Source of the DNA: Galactobacter sp052108535
GTDB lineage: Bacteria; Actinomycetota; Actinomycetes; Actinomycetales; Micrococcaceae
Reading direction: 5' to 3'
DNA length: 64,000 nucleotides
Assembly (NCBI GenBank): GCA_052108535.1
Contig: JBQDZM010000014.1
Span: 1-64,000 of the forward strand
The first letter of the stretch is position 1, and every line of letters starts with the position of its first letter. The translations under genes were made by a program, and so were the position numbers. This document shows, piece after piece, positions 6,764 to 15,296 of the stretch. Under the pieces are notes generated by a model. It made no database searches, was not told where the DNA came from, and worked only from the letters and a program-made list of their open reading frames with translations.

Positions 6764-8794
6764 GTGTCAGAGAAGTCGCAGAACATCACGCTGAACATCG
6801 AGAACGAACAGCGGGAGGTGACTCAGGGAACCACCGGCGCGGAGCTCTTCGCGGAGAACAAGCAGATCGTCGTGATGAAGGTGGACGGTGTCCTCCAGGA
6901 CCTCTCGCGTGTCCTCGTGGACGGAACCACCGTGGAGCCGGTCAGCATCGACTCGCCCGACGGCCTCAACGTGTTGCGTCACTCCACCGGCCACGTGCTG
7001 GCCCAGGCCGTGCAGCAGCTGCGCCCCGACGCCAAACTCGGCATCGGCCCCTACATCACCGACGGCTTCTACTTCGACTTCGATGTCGAGGAACCCTTCA
7101 CACCGGAGGACCTCAAGAAGCTGGAGAAGATGATGCTGAAGATCGTCAACCAGAACCAGCTCTTTGTGCGTCAGAAAGCCACCCCCGTGGAGGCCCGCGA
7201 GCGCATGGCGGAGGAGCCCTACAAGCTGGCCCTGTTGAACAAGGCGGACAACGACGACGACTCCGGCGAAGGCGTCTCCGTGGAGGTCGCCGCGGGCGAG
7301 ACCACCATCTACGAGAACGTGGATCGTAAGTCCGGCGACGTGGTGTGGTGCGATCTGTGCCGCGGGCCCCACCTGCCCAACACCAAGCTGATCTCCAACG
7401 CGTTCGCTCTGACCCGCTCCGCCGCCGCCTACTGGCTCGGCAGTGAGAAGAACAAGCAGCTGCAGCGCATCTACGGCACTGCCTGGCCGTCCAAGGCCGA
7501 ACTGAAGGCCTACCAGGAGCGCATCGCCGAGGCTGAGCGCCGCGACCACCGCAAGCTGGGCGTGGAACTGGACCTCTTCTCCTTCCCCGACGAGCTGGGC
7601 TCCGGCCTGCCGATGTTCCACCCCAAGGGCGGCATCATCAAGAAGGAGATGGAGGACTACGTCCGCGACCGTCACGTCGCAGAAGGCTTCCAGTACGTGG
7701 GCACCCCCCACATCACCAAGGAGGGCCTGTTCCATACCTCCGGCCACCTGCCCTACTACGCCGATGCGATGTTCCCGCCGCTGCATGTGGATGAGGAGCG
7801 CGACGAGGAGGGCAACATCACCAAGCCGGGTCAGGATTACCGGTTGAAGTCGATGAACTGCCCCATGCACAACCTGATCTTCCGTTCGCGTGGCCGCTCC
7901 TACCGTGAGCTCCCGCTGCGTCTGTTCGAGTTTGGGCACGTGTACCGCTACGAGAAGTCCGGTGTGGTCCACGGTCTCACCCGCGTGCGCGGCTTTGCCC
8001 AGGACGATTCCCACTCCTACGTGACCAAGGAACAGGCTCCCGAGGAGGCGGCACACCTGCTGACCTTCATGCTCTCCCTGCTGCGGGACTTCGGTATGGA
8101 GGACTATTACCTGGAGCTCTCCACCCGTGATCCGGAGTCGGAGAAGTTCATCGGCTCCGATGAGCAGTGGGAGGAAGCCACCGCCGTCCTGGAGAAGGTC
8201 GCCAGTGCCTCGGGTGTGGAGCTGGTCCCGGATCCGGGTGGAGCCGCTTTCTACGGTCCCAAGATCTCCGTTCAGGCTCGCGATGCCATCGGCCGCACCT
8301 GGCAGATGGGCACCGTGCAGTACGACTTCAATCAGCCGGCCCGTTTTGGCCTCGAATACCAGGCCGCTGACGGTTCCCGTCAGGAGCCGGTCATGATCCA
8401 TGCCGCAAAGTTCGGATCCATCGAGCGTTTCATGGGTGTGCTGACCGAGCACTACGCCGGCGCCTTCCCTGCGTGGCTGGCTCCCGTGCAGGTGCGCGCG
8501 ATTCCGGTGGCGGAGGCCTTCAACGACTACCTCGCCGAGGTCGTGACCAAGCTGAAGGCCCAGGGCATCCGCGCCGAGCTGGACGATGCCACGGATCGCT
8601 TCCCCAAGAAGATCCGCAACGCGTCCAAGGAGAAGATCCCGTTCGTGCTGATCGCCGGTGGCGACGACGCAGAGGCCGGGGCCGTCTCCTTCCGTTACCG
8701 CGATGGCAGCCAGGACAACCAGGTGCCGGTGGACGAGGCCGTCAACCGCATCGTGGAGCACGTGCGCAACCGGGTGAACACCGACCATGACTGA
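6764..8794 (+). CDS. thrS: threonyl-tRNA synthetase
   Basis: Class II aminoacyl-tRNA synthetase that charges tRNA-Thr and edits Ser-tRNA-Thr. The 676 aa show the N-terminal TGS domain (1-70), the SAD editing domain around 80-230 (LRHSTGHVLAQAVQQL, CRGPHLPNT), the class II core (SGLPMFHPKG, MNCPMHN with the zinc Cys, RVRGFAQDDSH) and the C-terminal anticodon-binding domain (VQVRAIPVAEAFNDY). The start is a GTG at 6764 (MSEKSQNITLN) with a purine-rich leader. The stop overlaps the downstream HIT gene by 8 nt. Confidence 0.98.
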   Translation: MSEKSQNITLNIENEQREVTQGTTGAELFAENKQIVVMKVDGVLQDLSRVLVDGTTVEPVSIDSPDGLNVLRHSTGHVLAQAVQQLRPDAKLGIGPYITDGFYFDFDVEEPFTPEDLKKLEKMMLKIVNQNQLFVRQKATPVEARERMAEEPYKLALLNKADNDDDSGEGVSVEVAAGETTIYENVDRKSGDVVWCDLCRGPHLPNTKLISNAFALTRSAAAYWLGSEKNKQLQRIYGTAWPSKAELKAYQERIAEAERRDHRKLGVELDLFSFPDELGSGLPMFHPKGGIIKKEMEDYVRDRHVAEGFQYVGTPHITKEGLFHTSGHLPYYADAMFPPLHVDEERDEEGNITKPGQDYRLKSMNCPMHNLIFRSRGRSYRELPLRLFEFGHVYRYEKSGVVHGLTRVRGFAQDDSHSYVTKEQAPEEAAHLLTFMLSLLRDFGMEDYYLELSTRDPESEKFIGSDEQWEEATAVLEKVASASGVELVPDPGGAAFYGPKISVQARDAIGRTWQMGTVQYDFNQPARFGLEYQAADGSRQEPVMIHAAKFGSIERFMGVLTEHYAGAFPAWLAPVQVRAIPVAEAFNDYLAEVVTKLKAQGIRAELDDATDRFPKKIRNASKEKIPFVLIAGGDDAEAGAVSFRYRDGSQDNQVPVDEAVNRIVEHVRNRVNTDHD

Positions 8795-9356
8795 GGAACT
8801 TCCAGCTACTGATGCGGAGGCGACGGACGGCTTCGAACTGCCCGCCGCCCCCGATGCCTTCGGGCGCCTGTGGACGCCGTACCGGATGGCGTACGTGGAG
8901 GCAGGTCAGGACCAGGTCAAGGACAAGGATTCCTGCCCGTTCTGTGCAGCGCCGACCCGGACCGACGAGGAATCGCTGATCATCTTCAGGGGCGAGCACT
9001 GCTTCGTGAACCTGAACCTGTACCCGTACAACCCGGGGCACATGATGGTGCTCCCGTACCGCCACGTGCCCAACTACACGGACATCACCCCTGAGGAGAC
9101 CGTGGAGATGGCACAGCTGGCCCAGAAGGCCATGCGGGTCGCACGCCACGTGTCCCAACCCCACGGTTTCAACCTCGGGATGAACCAGGGTCAGGCCGGC
9201 GGTGCAGGAATCGCTGCACATCTGCACCAGCATGTGGTGCCGCGCTGGAATGGGGATGCGAACTTCTTCCCGATCATCGCTCACACCAAGGCCATCCCGG
9301 TGGTCCTCGGTGACACCCTGCGCCTCATGAAGCAGGGCTGGGCCGAAATCGACTGA
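8787..9356 (+). CDS. HIT-domain protein, Ap4A phosphorylase-like
   Basis: 189-aa histidine-triad nucleotide-binding protein. The HLHQHVVPRW triad lies near residue 144, and a CPFC motif near residue 50 probably binds zinc. The orthologous position next to thrS in M. tuberculosis (Rv2613c) encodes an ATP-using Ap4A phosphorylase, which is the likely activity here; threonyl-tRNA synthetase itself makes Ap4A, so the coupling makes sense. The ATG at 8787 overlaps the thrS stop. In mycobacteria this gene is followed by pgsA1, an acyltransferase and pimA; here a strong terminator follows and then pdxS. Confidence 0.9.
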   Translation: MTEELPATDAEATDGFELPAAPDAFGRLWTPYRMAYVEAGQDQVKDKDSCPFCAAPTRTDEESLIIFRGEHCFVNLNLYPYNPGHMMVLPYRHVPNYTDITPEETVEMAQLAQKAMRVARHVSQPHGFNLGMNQGQAGGAGIAAHLHQHVVPRWNGDANFFPIIAHTKAIPVVLGDTLRLMKQGWAEID

Positions 9357-9372
9357 GCCAGCGGCGCAAGGT

Positions 9373-9414
9373 AACAATGCCCGACGACGGTGCCCACCGT
9401 CGTCGGGCATTGTT
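9373..9414 (+). terminator. strong intrinsic terminator after thrS-HIT
   Basis: A 20-bp perfect stem (arms 9373-9392 and 9395-9414) closes on a 2-nt centre and is followed by GCGTTTTT. It ends the thrS operon. Confidence 0.9.
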
Positions 9415-9453
9415 GCGTTTTTGGGTAGAAGTCAAGTTCAGCCTCCGGGTGGT

Positions 9454-9469
9454 GCGTCATGTATGACGC
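9454..9469. promoter_or_regulatory. palindrome upstream of pdxST
   Basis: GCGTCAT (9454-9460) and ATGACGC (9463-9469) form a 7+7 bp dyad with a 2-nt centre, about 90 nt upstream of pdxS. It is a candidate operator for PLP-responsive or other control. The AAAGTGG-type PdxR site described in corynebacteria is not visible. Confidence 0.4.
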
Positions 9470-9560
9470 GCCATCCTGGGAAGCCCTTTGGCACCGACCA
9501 TAGCGTGGTGAATCAGGGGCGCGAGTGCGCCCGCAAAGAATCCTCTGACTAGGAGAACAA

Positions 9561-10490
9561 GTGGCTGAGAACACCGAGCAGATCACCGGCGGCACCCGCG
9601 TCAAGCGCGGCATGGCGGAGATGCTCAAGGGCGGCGTGATCATGGACGTCGTCACCCCGGAACAGGCCAAGATCGCCGAGGACGCCGGCGCCGTGGCCGT
9701 CATGGCCTTGGAGCGCGTGCCTGCCGACATTCGCGCAGAGGGCGGCGTGTCCCGCATGTCTGATCCGGACATGATCCAGGGGATCATCGACACGGTTTCC
9801 ATCCCGGTCATGGCCAAGGCCCGCATCGGTCACTTCGTGGAAGCTCAGGTGCTGCAGAGCCTCGGTGTGGACTACATCGACGAGTCCGAGGTGCTCACCC
9901 CGGCCGACTACTCCAACCACATCGCCAAGCACGACTTCACGGTTCCCTTCGTCTGTGGCGCCACCAACCTGGGCGAGGCGCTGCGCCGCATCACCGAGGG
10001 TGCCGCCATGATCCGCTCCAAGGGTGAGGCGGGAACCGGCGACGTTTCCAACGCCACGACCCACATGCGCAAGATCCGCGGCGAGATCAAGGCCCTCACC
10101 GCCCTGCCGGCGGACGAGCTCTACGTCGCGGCCAAGGAACTGCAGGCCCCCTACGACCTCGTCGCCGAGATCGCCCGCACCGGCGAACTCCCCGTGGTGC
10201 TCTTCACCGCAGGCGGCATCGCCACCCCGGCCGACGCCGCCATGATGATGCAGTTGGGTGCCCAGGGCGTGTTCGTCGGTTCCGGCATCTTCAAGTCCGG
10301 CAACCCCGAAGAGCGTGCCGCCGCCATCGTCAAGGCCACCACGTTCTACGACGACCCGGCGGTCATCGCTGAGGTCTCCCGCGGTCTGGGTGAGGCCATG
10401 GTGGGCATCAATGTTCCCCAGGGCCACCCGGCCGGTCCGGGCGAGCTGCAGGGCACCTCGTTCACGAACTTCTCCGAGCGCGGCTGGTGA
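9561..10490 (+). CDS. pdxS: pyridoxal 5'-phosphate synthase, PdxS (synthase) subunit
   Basis: TIM-barrel enzyme that makes PLP from ribose 5-phosphate, glyceraldehyde 3-phosphate and ammonia supplied by PdxT, in the DXP-independent pathway. The 309 aa are full length and highly conserved: KRGMAEMLKGGVIMDVVTP at the N-terminus, MAKARIGHFVEAQVL, and the phosphate loop region VVLFTAGGIATPADAA. The start is a GTG at 9561 with AGGAGAAC upstream. The stop overlaps the pdxT GTG by 4 nt, which fits equal expression of the 12+12 complex. Confidence 0.98.
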   Translation: MAENTEQITGGTRVKRGMAEMLKGGVIMDVVTPEQAKIAEDAGAVAVMALERVPADIRAEGGVSRMSDPDMIQGIIDTVSIPVMAKARIGHFVEAQVLQSLGVDYIDESEVLTPADYSNHIAKHDFTVPFVCGATNLGEALRRITEGAAMIRSKGEAGTGDVSNATTHMRKIRGEIKALTALPADELYVAAKELQAPYDLVAEIARTGELPVVLFTAGGIATPADAAMMMQLGAQGVFVGSGIFKSGNPEERAAAIVKATTFYDDPAVIAEVSRGLGEAMVGINVPQGHPAGPGELQGTSFTNFSERGW

Positions 10491-11101
10491 AACCCCGCAT
10501 AGGCGTGCTCGCCCTGCAGGGCGACGTCCGTGAACACGTCTCGGCGCTGGCTGCTGCCGGCGCCGAGGCGGTCGCGGTGCGCAGGCCGTCGGAACTTGCC
10601 TCGGTTTCAGCGTTGGTGCTGCCCGGAGGCGAATCGACGGTGATTGCGCGGCTGCTGCGGATCTTCGATCTGATGGAACCGCTGCGGTCCCGGATCGCCG
10701 ACGGCATGCCAGTGCTGGGTACGTGCGCGGGCATGATCCTGTTGGCCGACACCATCGCGGACCCGACCGTGGACGGCTCCGGTGCGACTCAGGAATCCGT
10801 GGGCGGCATCGACGTCGTGGTGGAACGCAACGCGTTCGGCCGCCAGGTGGACTCCTTCGAGACCACCTTGTCGGTGACCGGCATGGGTTCCGCTCCCGTG
10901 GAGGTGGACGCTGTGTTCATCCGCGCGCCGCGCGTGGTCTCCTCAGGGCCCGATGTCGAGGTGCTGGCCTCCGTGGGAGAGTTCCCTGTCGCGGTACGCC
11001 AGGGGAACCTGCTGGCCACGTCCTTCCACCCGGAGTCCGCTGGAGTGGGCGCGTTCCACCGTTGGCTGGTGGAACGCGCGCAACTCGTCGGGGGGTCTTA
11101 G
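10487..11101 (+). CDS. pdxT: pyridoxal 5'-phosphate synthase, glutaminase subunit PdxT
   Basis: Class I glutamine amidotransferase that feeds ammonia to PdxS. The 204 aa show the N-terminal IGVLALQGDVREH, the nucleophile Cys in LGTCAGMILLA (about residue 82) and the His-Glu pair in SFHPESAG near the C-terminus. The GTG start at 10487 overlaps the pdxS stop. The TAG stop overlaps the TAA of the convergent M3 peptidase gene, so there is no intergenic terminator between them. Confidence 0.97.
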   Translation: MKPRIGVLALQGDVREHVSALAAAGAEAVAVRRPSELASVSALVLPGGESTVIARLLRIFDLMEPLRSRIADGMPVLGTCAGMILLADTIADPTVDGSGATQESVGGIDVVVERNAFGRQVDSFETTLSVTGMGSAPVEVDAVFIRAPRVVSSGPDVEVLASVGEFPVAVRQGNLLATSFHPESAGVGAFHRWLVERAQLVGGS

Positions 11102-13083
11102 ACCAACCCGCGCCGCCTCAGCAGCGGTTCCGTCCGCGCGGACCCGCCACGGAAGGCCCGGTAGGACTCAAGCGTGTCCCGCGTATTGCCACGGGCCAGG
11201 AACTCCCGCCTGAACGTCTCGCCTGCCTCCCGGATCGAGGGCTGCTCCTTGAACCATTCGACGGTGTCGGCATCCAAGACCTCGGCCCAGAAGTAGCTGT
11301 AGTAACCGGCAGAGTAGCCACCGTCGAAGATGTGCTGGAAGTACCCGGTGCGGTAGCGAGGCGGCAGGTCGTCTGGGCGGAACCCGTGGTCAGCCAGCAC
11401 CTGCGCCTCGAAGGCCAGCGGGTCCTCGATGAGTTCTCCCGGCGCCAGCTGATGCCAGGCCAGGTCCAGCAGGGAAGCGGCCAGGTACTCCGTGGTGGAG
11501 AAGCCCTCACCCCACGTGGTCTCCTTCTGCAAGTCCGCCACCAGCGCGGCAGGCAACGTCTCCCCGGTGTCGACGTGGACGGCGTAGTGGGGGAGTACCT
11601 CGGGGTGAAACGCCCACATCTCGTTGACCTGGCTGGGGTACTCCACGATGTCGCGCGGCACGGAGGTGCCGGCCAGGGACGGGTAGGTGGCCTCGGAGAA
11701 CAACCCGTGCAGGGCATGGCCAAACTCGTGGAAGAGGGTGTTGACCTCGTCCAGCGTGACCAGGGCAGGCTCACCGGCTGCCGGTGCCGGGATGTTCAGG
11801 TTGTTCATGATGACGGGCTTCTGCCCCAGCAGTGAGGCGCCGTCACGCAGCGAGTTCATCCACGCCCCTCCCCGCTTGGTTGGTCGGGCGAAATAGTCGC
11901 CGATGAAGAGACCCACCCCGGAACCGTCCGTGTCGAAGACCTCCCACACGCGCGCATCCGGGTGATGCACCGGAAGGTCTGGGCGCGCCGTGAACGTGAG
12001 TCCATAGAGCAGATTGGCTGCGTAGAAGACGCCGTCTTCGATCACGCGATTCAACTCGAAGTACCCCACCAGTGCTGACTCGTCCACGCCGCCCTGGTCC
12101 GCGCCAAGGGCCTCCAACCCGCGGGCACGATCCCAGGGCCTGACCGGTGACCCCTGCCAGGCGGCGATGGCCTGGTCCTCACGCGCGGCGTTGGCCAGTG
12201 CCGGTGCCACCGCGGACCCCAGAAGTGCCTGCACCTTGGCCAGATCCGGCTCGGAACGTTCGGCCAGAATGGCCTCGGCGTGGTGCGAGAACCCCAACAG
12301 TCGAGCCCGCTGCGCCCGCAAGTGCGCGATCTCTGGGGCCAGGGAGAGGGTTCCGCCGTCCGCAGTCGAACCGCGCGAGACGGAGGCGGCGTAGAGCCTG
12401 CGGCGAGATTCCTCGTGGGTCAGCTTGGCCAGAGCAGGCTGGGAGCTCGGAAGGATCAAGGTGATGCGATGGCCGTCCCCCGTATCGGTACGGGTGGAGG
12501 CCAGTTGAGCCGCGGAGAGTCCGGCGGCCTCGTCCGTGCTGAGTTCAACGGCAGCCGCATTCAGGTCGTCACTGACCGCCTGCCCAAAGGCCGTGGTGAG
12601 CTCCGCGATCTTCGCGTTCAGGGTAGACAGCTGATCTCGCGCCTGCTGGTCCAGCTCGGCTCCAGCCAGGCGGCGGCTCAGCAAGATCTGCTCCGCCAAC
12701 CGAGAGTCCTCGCCCTCCAGCCCCGATACGTCCACCTGCAGCAGGCGTGCGGTGAGTCCAGGATGCAGGTTCACGGAGTTGAAGTGCGCTGCCGTGAGCT
12801 GGGAGATCGTCACCTCGGCGGCCTTCATCTCGTCAGTTCCGTGGGACGGGAAGATGTTGAAGGCCGTCATGGCGGCGCGCCGGAGGACCTGGCCGGCGGC
12901 CTCCATGGCGACGAAGGTGTTCTCGAACGTGGCCGACGAGGGGTTCTCCGCGATGGCCTCGATCTCGTCTGAGTGTGCCGCGATCCCTTCTTTGACCCCT
13001 TCAAGCAGGTCATCTGCCGTGATGGTGTCAAGGTGCGGCAGCTCGTAGGGCAAGTCTGAAGGAAATGTGAAAGGGCTGCTCAT
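11098..13083 (-). CDS. M3 family zinc metallopeptidase (oligopeptidase / peptidyl-dipeptidase type)
   Basis: Cytosolic peptidase of the thimet oligopeptidase/Dcp family that degrades short peptides. The 661 aa contain the zinc motif HEFGHALHGLF near residue 449, with further conserved Gly/His/Tyr segments toward the C-terminus (YSYFWAEVLDAD, typical of Dcp-like M3 enzymes). No signal peptide is seen. The start is the ATG at 13083. TAGAGT (13090-13095, minus strand) ends 6 nt before it, so the transcript is probably leaderless. Whether it is a dipeptidyl carboxypeptidase or an oligoendopeptidase cannot be read from sequence. Confidence 0.92.
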   Translation of the reverse strand: MSSPFTFPSDLPYELPHLDTITADDLLEGVKEGIAAHSDEIEAIAENPSSATFENTFVAMEAAGQVLRRAAMTAFNIFPSHGTDEMKAAEVTISQLTAAHFNSVNLHPGLTARLLQVDVSGLEGEDSRLAEQILLSRRLAGAELDQQARDQLSTLNAKIAELTTAFGQAVSDDLNAAAVELSTDEAAGLSAAQLASTRTDTGDGHRITLILPSSQPALAKLTHEESRRRLYAASVSRGSTADGGTLSLAPEIAHLRAQRARLLGFSHHAEAILAERSEPDLAKVQALLGSAVAPALANAAREDQAIAAWQGSPVRPWDRARGLEALGADQGGVDESALVGYFELNRVIEDGVFYAANLLYGLTFTARPDLPVHHPDARVWEVFDTDGSGVGLFIGDYFARPTKRGGAWMNSLRDGASLLGQKPVIMNNLNIPAPAAGEPALVTLDEVNTLFHEFGHALHGLFSEATYPSLAGTSVPRDIVEYPSQVNEMWAFHPEVLPHYAVHVDTGETLPAALVADLQKETTWGEGFSTTEYLAASLLDLAWHQLAPGELIEDPLAFEAQVLADHGFRPDDLPPRYRTGYFQHIFDGGYSAGYYSYFWAEVLDADTVEWFKEQPSIREAGETFRREFLARGNTRDTLESYRAFRGGSARTEPLLRRRGLV

Positions 13084-13089
13084 GGCTCC

Positions 13090-13109
13090 ACTCTATGTGT
13101 CGGTAGAAT
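13090..13109. promoter_or_regulatory. divergent -10 elements: M3 peptidase and yebC
   Basis: On the minus strand TAGAGT (13090-13095) lies 6 nt before the peptidase ATG, implying a leaderless message. On the plus strand TAGAAT (13104-13109) would start a leader of about 90 nt for yebC, which has AAGGAAA as ribosome-binding site. The two promoters are back to back within 20 bp. Confidence 0.5.
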
Positions 13110-13207
13110 AACCTGCAGGTGTGCGCGTGAGACACCAGACCGCACGGCGGCTGGGCCCCGCAGCGCAACGGGTAGAGACAAGTTGACGAACTAACGTAAG
13201 GAAACCG

Positions 13208-13972
13208 ATGTCCGGTCACTCCAAGTGGGCCACCACCAAGCACAAGAAGGCCGCGATCGACGCCAAGCGCGCCAAGGCCTTTGCCCAGTTCATCAAGAAG
13301 ATCGAGGTCGCTGCCCGCGCGGGCGGCGCCGATCTCTCCGGTAACCCGGGTCTGGAACTGGCCGTCGCGAAGGCTAAGAAGGCCTCGGTTCCCAACGACA
13401 ACATCGACCGTGCCGTGAAGCGTGGCGCCGGCCTGACCGGTGAGGTCATCGACTACACCGAGATCATCTACGAAGCACGCGGACCCCAGGGCTCCGCACT
13501 GCTGGTGGAGTGCCTGACGGACAACAAGAACCGTGCAGCCTCCGACACGCGCGTGGCCATTACCCGCAACGGCGGAACCATCGCCGATCCCGGCTCCGTA
13601 ACCTTCATGTTCAACCGCAAGGGTGTCGTGGTGGTCCCTAAGGAGGGTGGCCAGGACGAAGACTCCCTGCTTGAAGCCGTGCTGGAGGGTGGCGCCGACG
13701 CCGAGGAGGTCCAGGACCAGGGCGACGCGCTGTCCATCATCTCTGAGCCCACCGACCTGCGCGCCGTGGCCCAGGCCCTGGACGCGGCCGGCATCGACTA
13801 CGAGTCGGACGAGGTCGAGTTCGTCCCCACCATGAAGGTGGAATTGGACGCTGACGGTGCTCGCAAATTCCTCAAGCTGGAGGAGGCCCTCGAGGAACTG
13901 GACGACGTGCAGAACGTCTACTCCAACGTGGACATCTCCGCTGACGTGCTGGCGCAGCTCGAGGAGGACTGA
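13208..13972 (+). CDS. yebC: YebC/PmpR family protein (TACO1-type)
   Basis: 254-aa conserved protein with the family start MSGHSKWATTKHKKAAIDAKR. It has been described as a DNA-binding regulator and, more recently for the TACO1/YebC family, as a factor that relieves ribosome stalling at proline stretches, which is notable because efp is also in this window. It is the first gene of the yebC-ruvC-ruvA-ruvB group, an arrangement common in actinobacteria; ruvC follows after 3 nt. Confidence 0.95.
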   Translation: MSGHSKWATTKHKKAAIDAKRAKAFAQFIKKIEVAARAGGADLSGNPGLELAVAKAKKASVPNDNIDRAVKRGAGLTGEVIDYTEIIYEARGPQGSALLVECLTDNKNRAASDTRVAITRNGGTIADPGSVTFMFNRKGVVVVPKEGGQDEDSLLEAVLEGGADAEEVQDQGDALSIISEPTDLRAVAQALDAAGIDYESDEVEFVPTMKVELDADGARKFLKLEEALEELDDVQNVYSNVDISADVLAQLEED

Positions 13973-13975
13973 CCC

Positions 13976-14605
13976 GTGGCCCTGCGGGTGGTCGGGGTGG
14001 ACCCAGGCCTGACCCGCTGCGGGCTCTCTGTCGTGGACGTCGACCAGAACCGCAGTGCGGTGCTGGTCGACGTCTCCGTTGTGGGTACCGCATCCACGGT
14101 TCCGCTGGATGGCCGCATCCTGAAGATCGCCAACGAGATCGACGCCTGGCTTGATCGATACAAACCAGACACGCTGGCCATCGAGCGGGTCTTCACCTAC
14201 ACCAACGTGTCCAATGTGATGGGCACGGCCCAAGCCATGGGCGTGGTGATCGCCGCGGCCGCACGGCGCCAGATCCCGGTGGGTCTGCACACACCGACCG
14301 AGGTGAAGGCGGCCGTGACGGGCAACGGCCAGGCGGATAAGGCTCAGGTGACCACCATGGTCACCAAGATCCTGAAGCTGTCGGCGCCACCCAAACCTGC
14401 CGACGCAGCGGACGCCATCGCGATCGCCTTGGCTCACGCGTGGCGCGGTGTGGCCCCCGGCTCCCACGCCGCTGCGTCGAGTACCAACAGGGGTGGGATG
14501 ACCGCTGCTCAGCGAGCCTGGGCTAAAGCCCAGGCGCAGGCGAAGGGCAGCTCGAAGCGTGCGGATGAGGCCAGATTGCGCGCTTTGGCACGCAAGCACG
14601 GCTAG
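13976..14605 (+). CDS. ruvC: Holliday junction endonuclease RuvC
   Basis: Structure-specific nuclease that resolves Holliday junctions as part of RuvABC. The 209-aa protein has the RNase H-fold acidic residues: D in VVGVDPGLTRCG, E in LAIERVFTY and the C-terminal D pair in DAADAIAIALAHAW. A Lys/Ala-rich tail of about 40 residues extends beyond the usual 165-175 aa. The start is a GTG 3 nt after yebC, implying cotranscription. Confidence 0.97.
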   Translation: MALRVVGVDPGLTRCGLSVVDVDQNRSAVLVDVSVVGTASTVPLDGRILKIANEIDAWLDRYKPDTLAIERVFTYTNVSNVMGTAQAMGVVIAAAARRQIPVGLHTPTEVKAAVTGNGQADKAQVTTMVTKILKLSAPPKPADAADAIAIALAHAWRGVAPGSHAAASSTNRGGMTAAQRAWAKAQAQAKGSSKRADEARLRALARKHG

Positions 14606-14627
14606 TATGAGTCGAAGACCTGTTCTA
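14603..14627 (+). promoter_or_regulatory. internal promoter and LexA-box candidate before ruvA
   Basis: TAGTAT (14603-14608) overlaps the ruvC stop. It is followed by TCGAAG-ACCT-GTTCTA (14612-14627), which matches 10 of 12 conserved positions of the actinobacterial SOS box TCGAAC-N4-GTTCGA and has the correct 4-nt spacer. In mycobacteria ruvCAB is part of the LexA regulon; here the box sits inside the operon and could induce ruvAB separately from yebC-ruvC. Confidence 0.5.
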
Positions 14628-14659
14628 ACTTTTTAAGATGTATCGGAGTCCGAGCTCAC

Positions 14660-15295
14660 GTGATCGCACAACTGACCGGCACGCTAGCCACGTCAACTCT
14701 CAACACGGCCGTGCTCAACGTGGCCGGTGTGGGCTACCTGATCCATACGACGCCGCGAGCGCTGGCCGGAATGCGGCAGGGGGAGACGGCCACGTTCCAC
14801 ACCGCCCTCATCGTGCGCGAGGATTCGCTCACCCTTTTCGGGTTCGATGCGCCCCGGGATCGCGCGACGTTCGAGGTGCTGGTGTCCGTTCAGGGCATCG
14901 GCCCCAAGATCGCCTTGGCCATCCTCGCCGTTCATGATTCTGAGGCCGTGGCCCGGGCGGCCCACAGTGAGGACATCAAGGCCTTCACGCAGGTCCCCGG
15001 TATTGGACCCAAGGGTGCCCAGCGCATCGTGTTGGAGCTGAAGGGCAAACTCGTGCCGACCGGTGAGGGCGGCGACACCGCCACTCCGACCGCGCACGCC
15101 AGCGCGGAGGACGATCGCCTTGCTCAGGTCACCGAGGCCCTGGTTGGCCTTGGCTGGAGCGAGAAGGACGCCGCCAAGTCGGTCGCGGCCACGGTCAAGG
15201 ACCAGCCCGACTTGGAGACCGCACCGGTGCCGAGCATCCTCCGCGCCGTGCTGTCCGGCATCGGGCGCGGTCTAGGCTCCAAGGCGGGTCGCTGA
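14660..15295 (+). CDS. ruvA: Holliday junction branch migration protein RuvA
   Basis: Junction-binding tetramer that loads RuvB. The 211 aa comprise the N-terminal OB fold (MIAQLTGTLA...), tandem helix-hairpin-helix motifs (VQGIGPKIALAIL and VPGIGPKGAQRIVLEL) and the flexible-linker C-terminal domain III (ALVGLGWSEKDAAKSV). The start is a GTG at 14660. It follows ruvC after 54 nt and precedes ruvB by 1 nt. Confidence 0.97.
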   Translation: MIAQLTGTLATSTLNTAVLNVAGVGYLIHTTPRALAGMRQGETATFHTALIVREDSLTLFGFDAPRDRATFEVLVSVQGIGPKIALAILAVHDSEAVARAAHSEDIKAFTQVPGIGPKGAQRIVLELKGKLVPTGEGGDTATPTAHASAEDDRLAQVTEALVGLGWSEKDAAKSVAATVKDQPDLETAPVPSILRAVLSGIGRGLGSKAGR

Positions 15296-15296
15296 T

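Noticed and set aside
6767..8788. 673-codon open frame antisense to thrS
   Set aside because: It mirrors a perfectly conserved thrS in the opposite strand and has the His/Val/Gly-rich composition of GC-rich shadow frames; no family resemblance.
10723..11835. 370-codon frame running from pdxT into the M3 peptidase region
   Set aside because: It overlaps two well-supported genes on different strands and contains only Arg/Gly-rich sequence.
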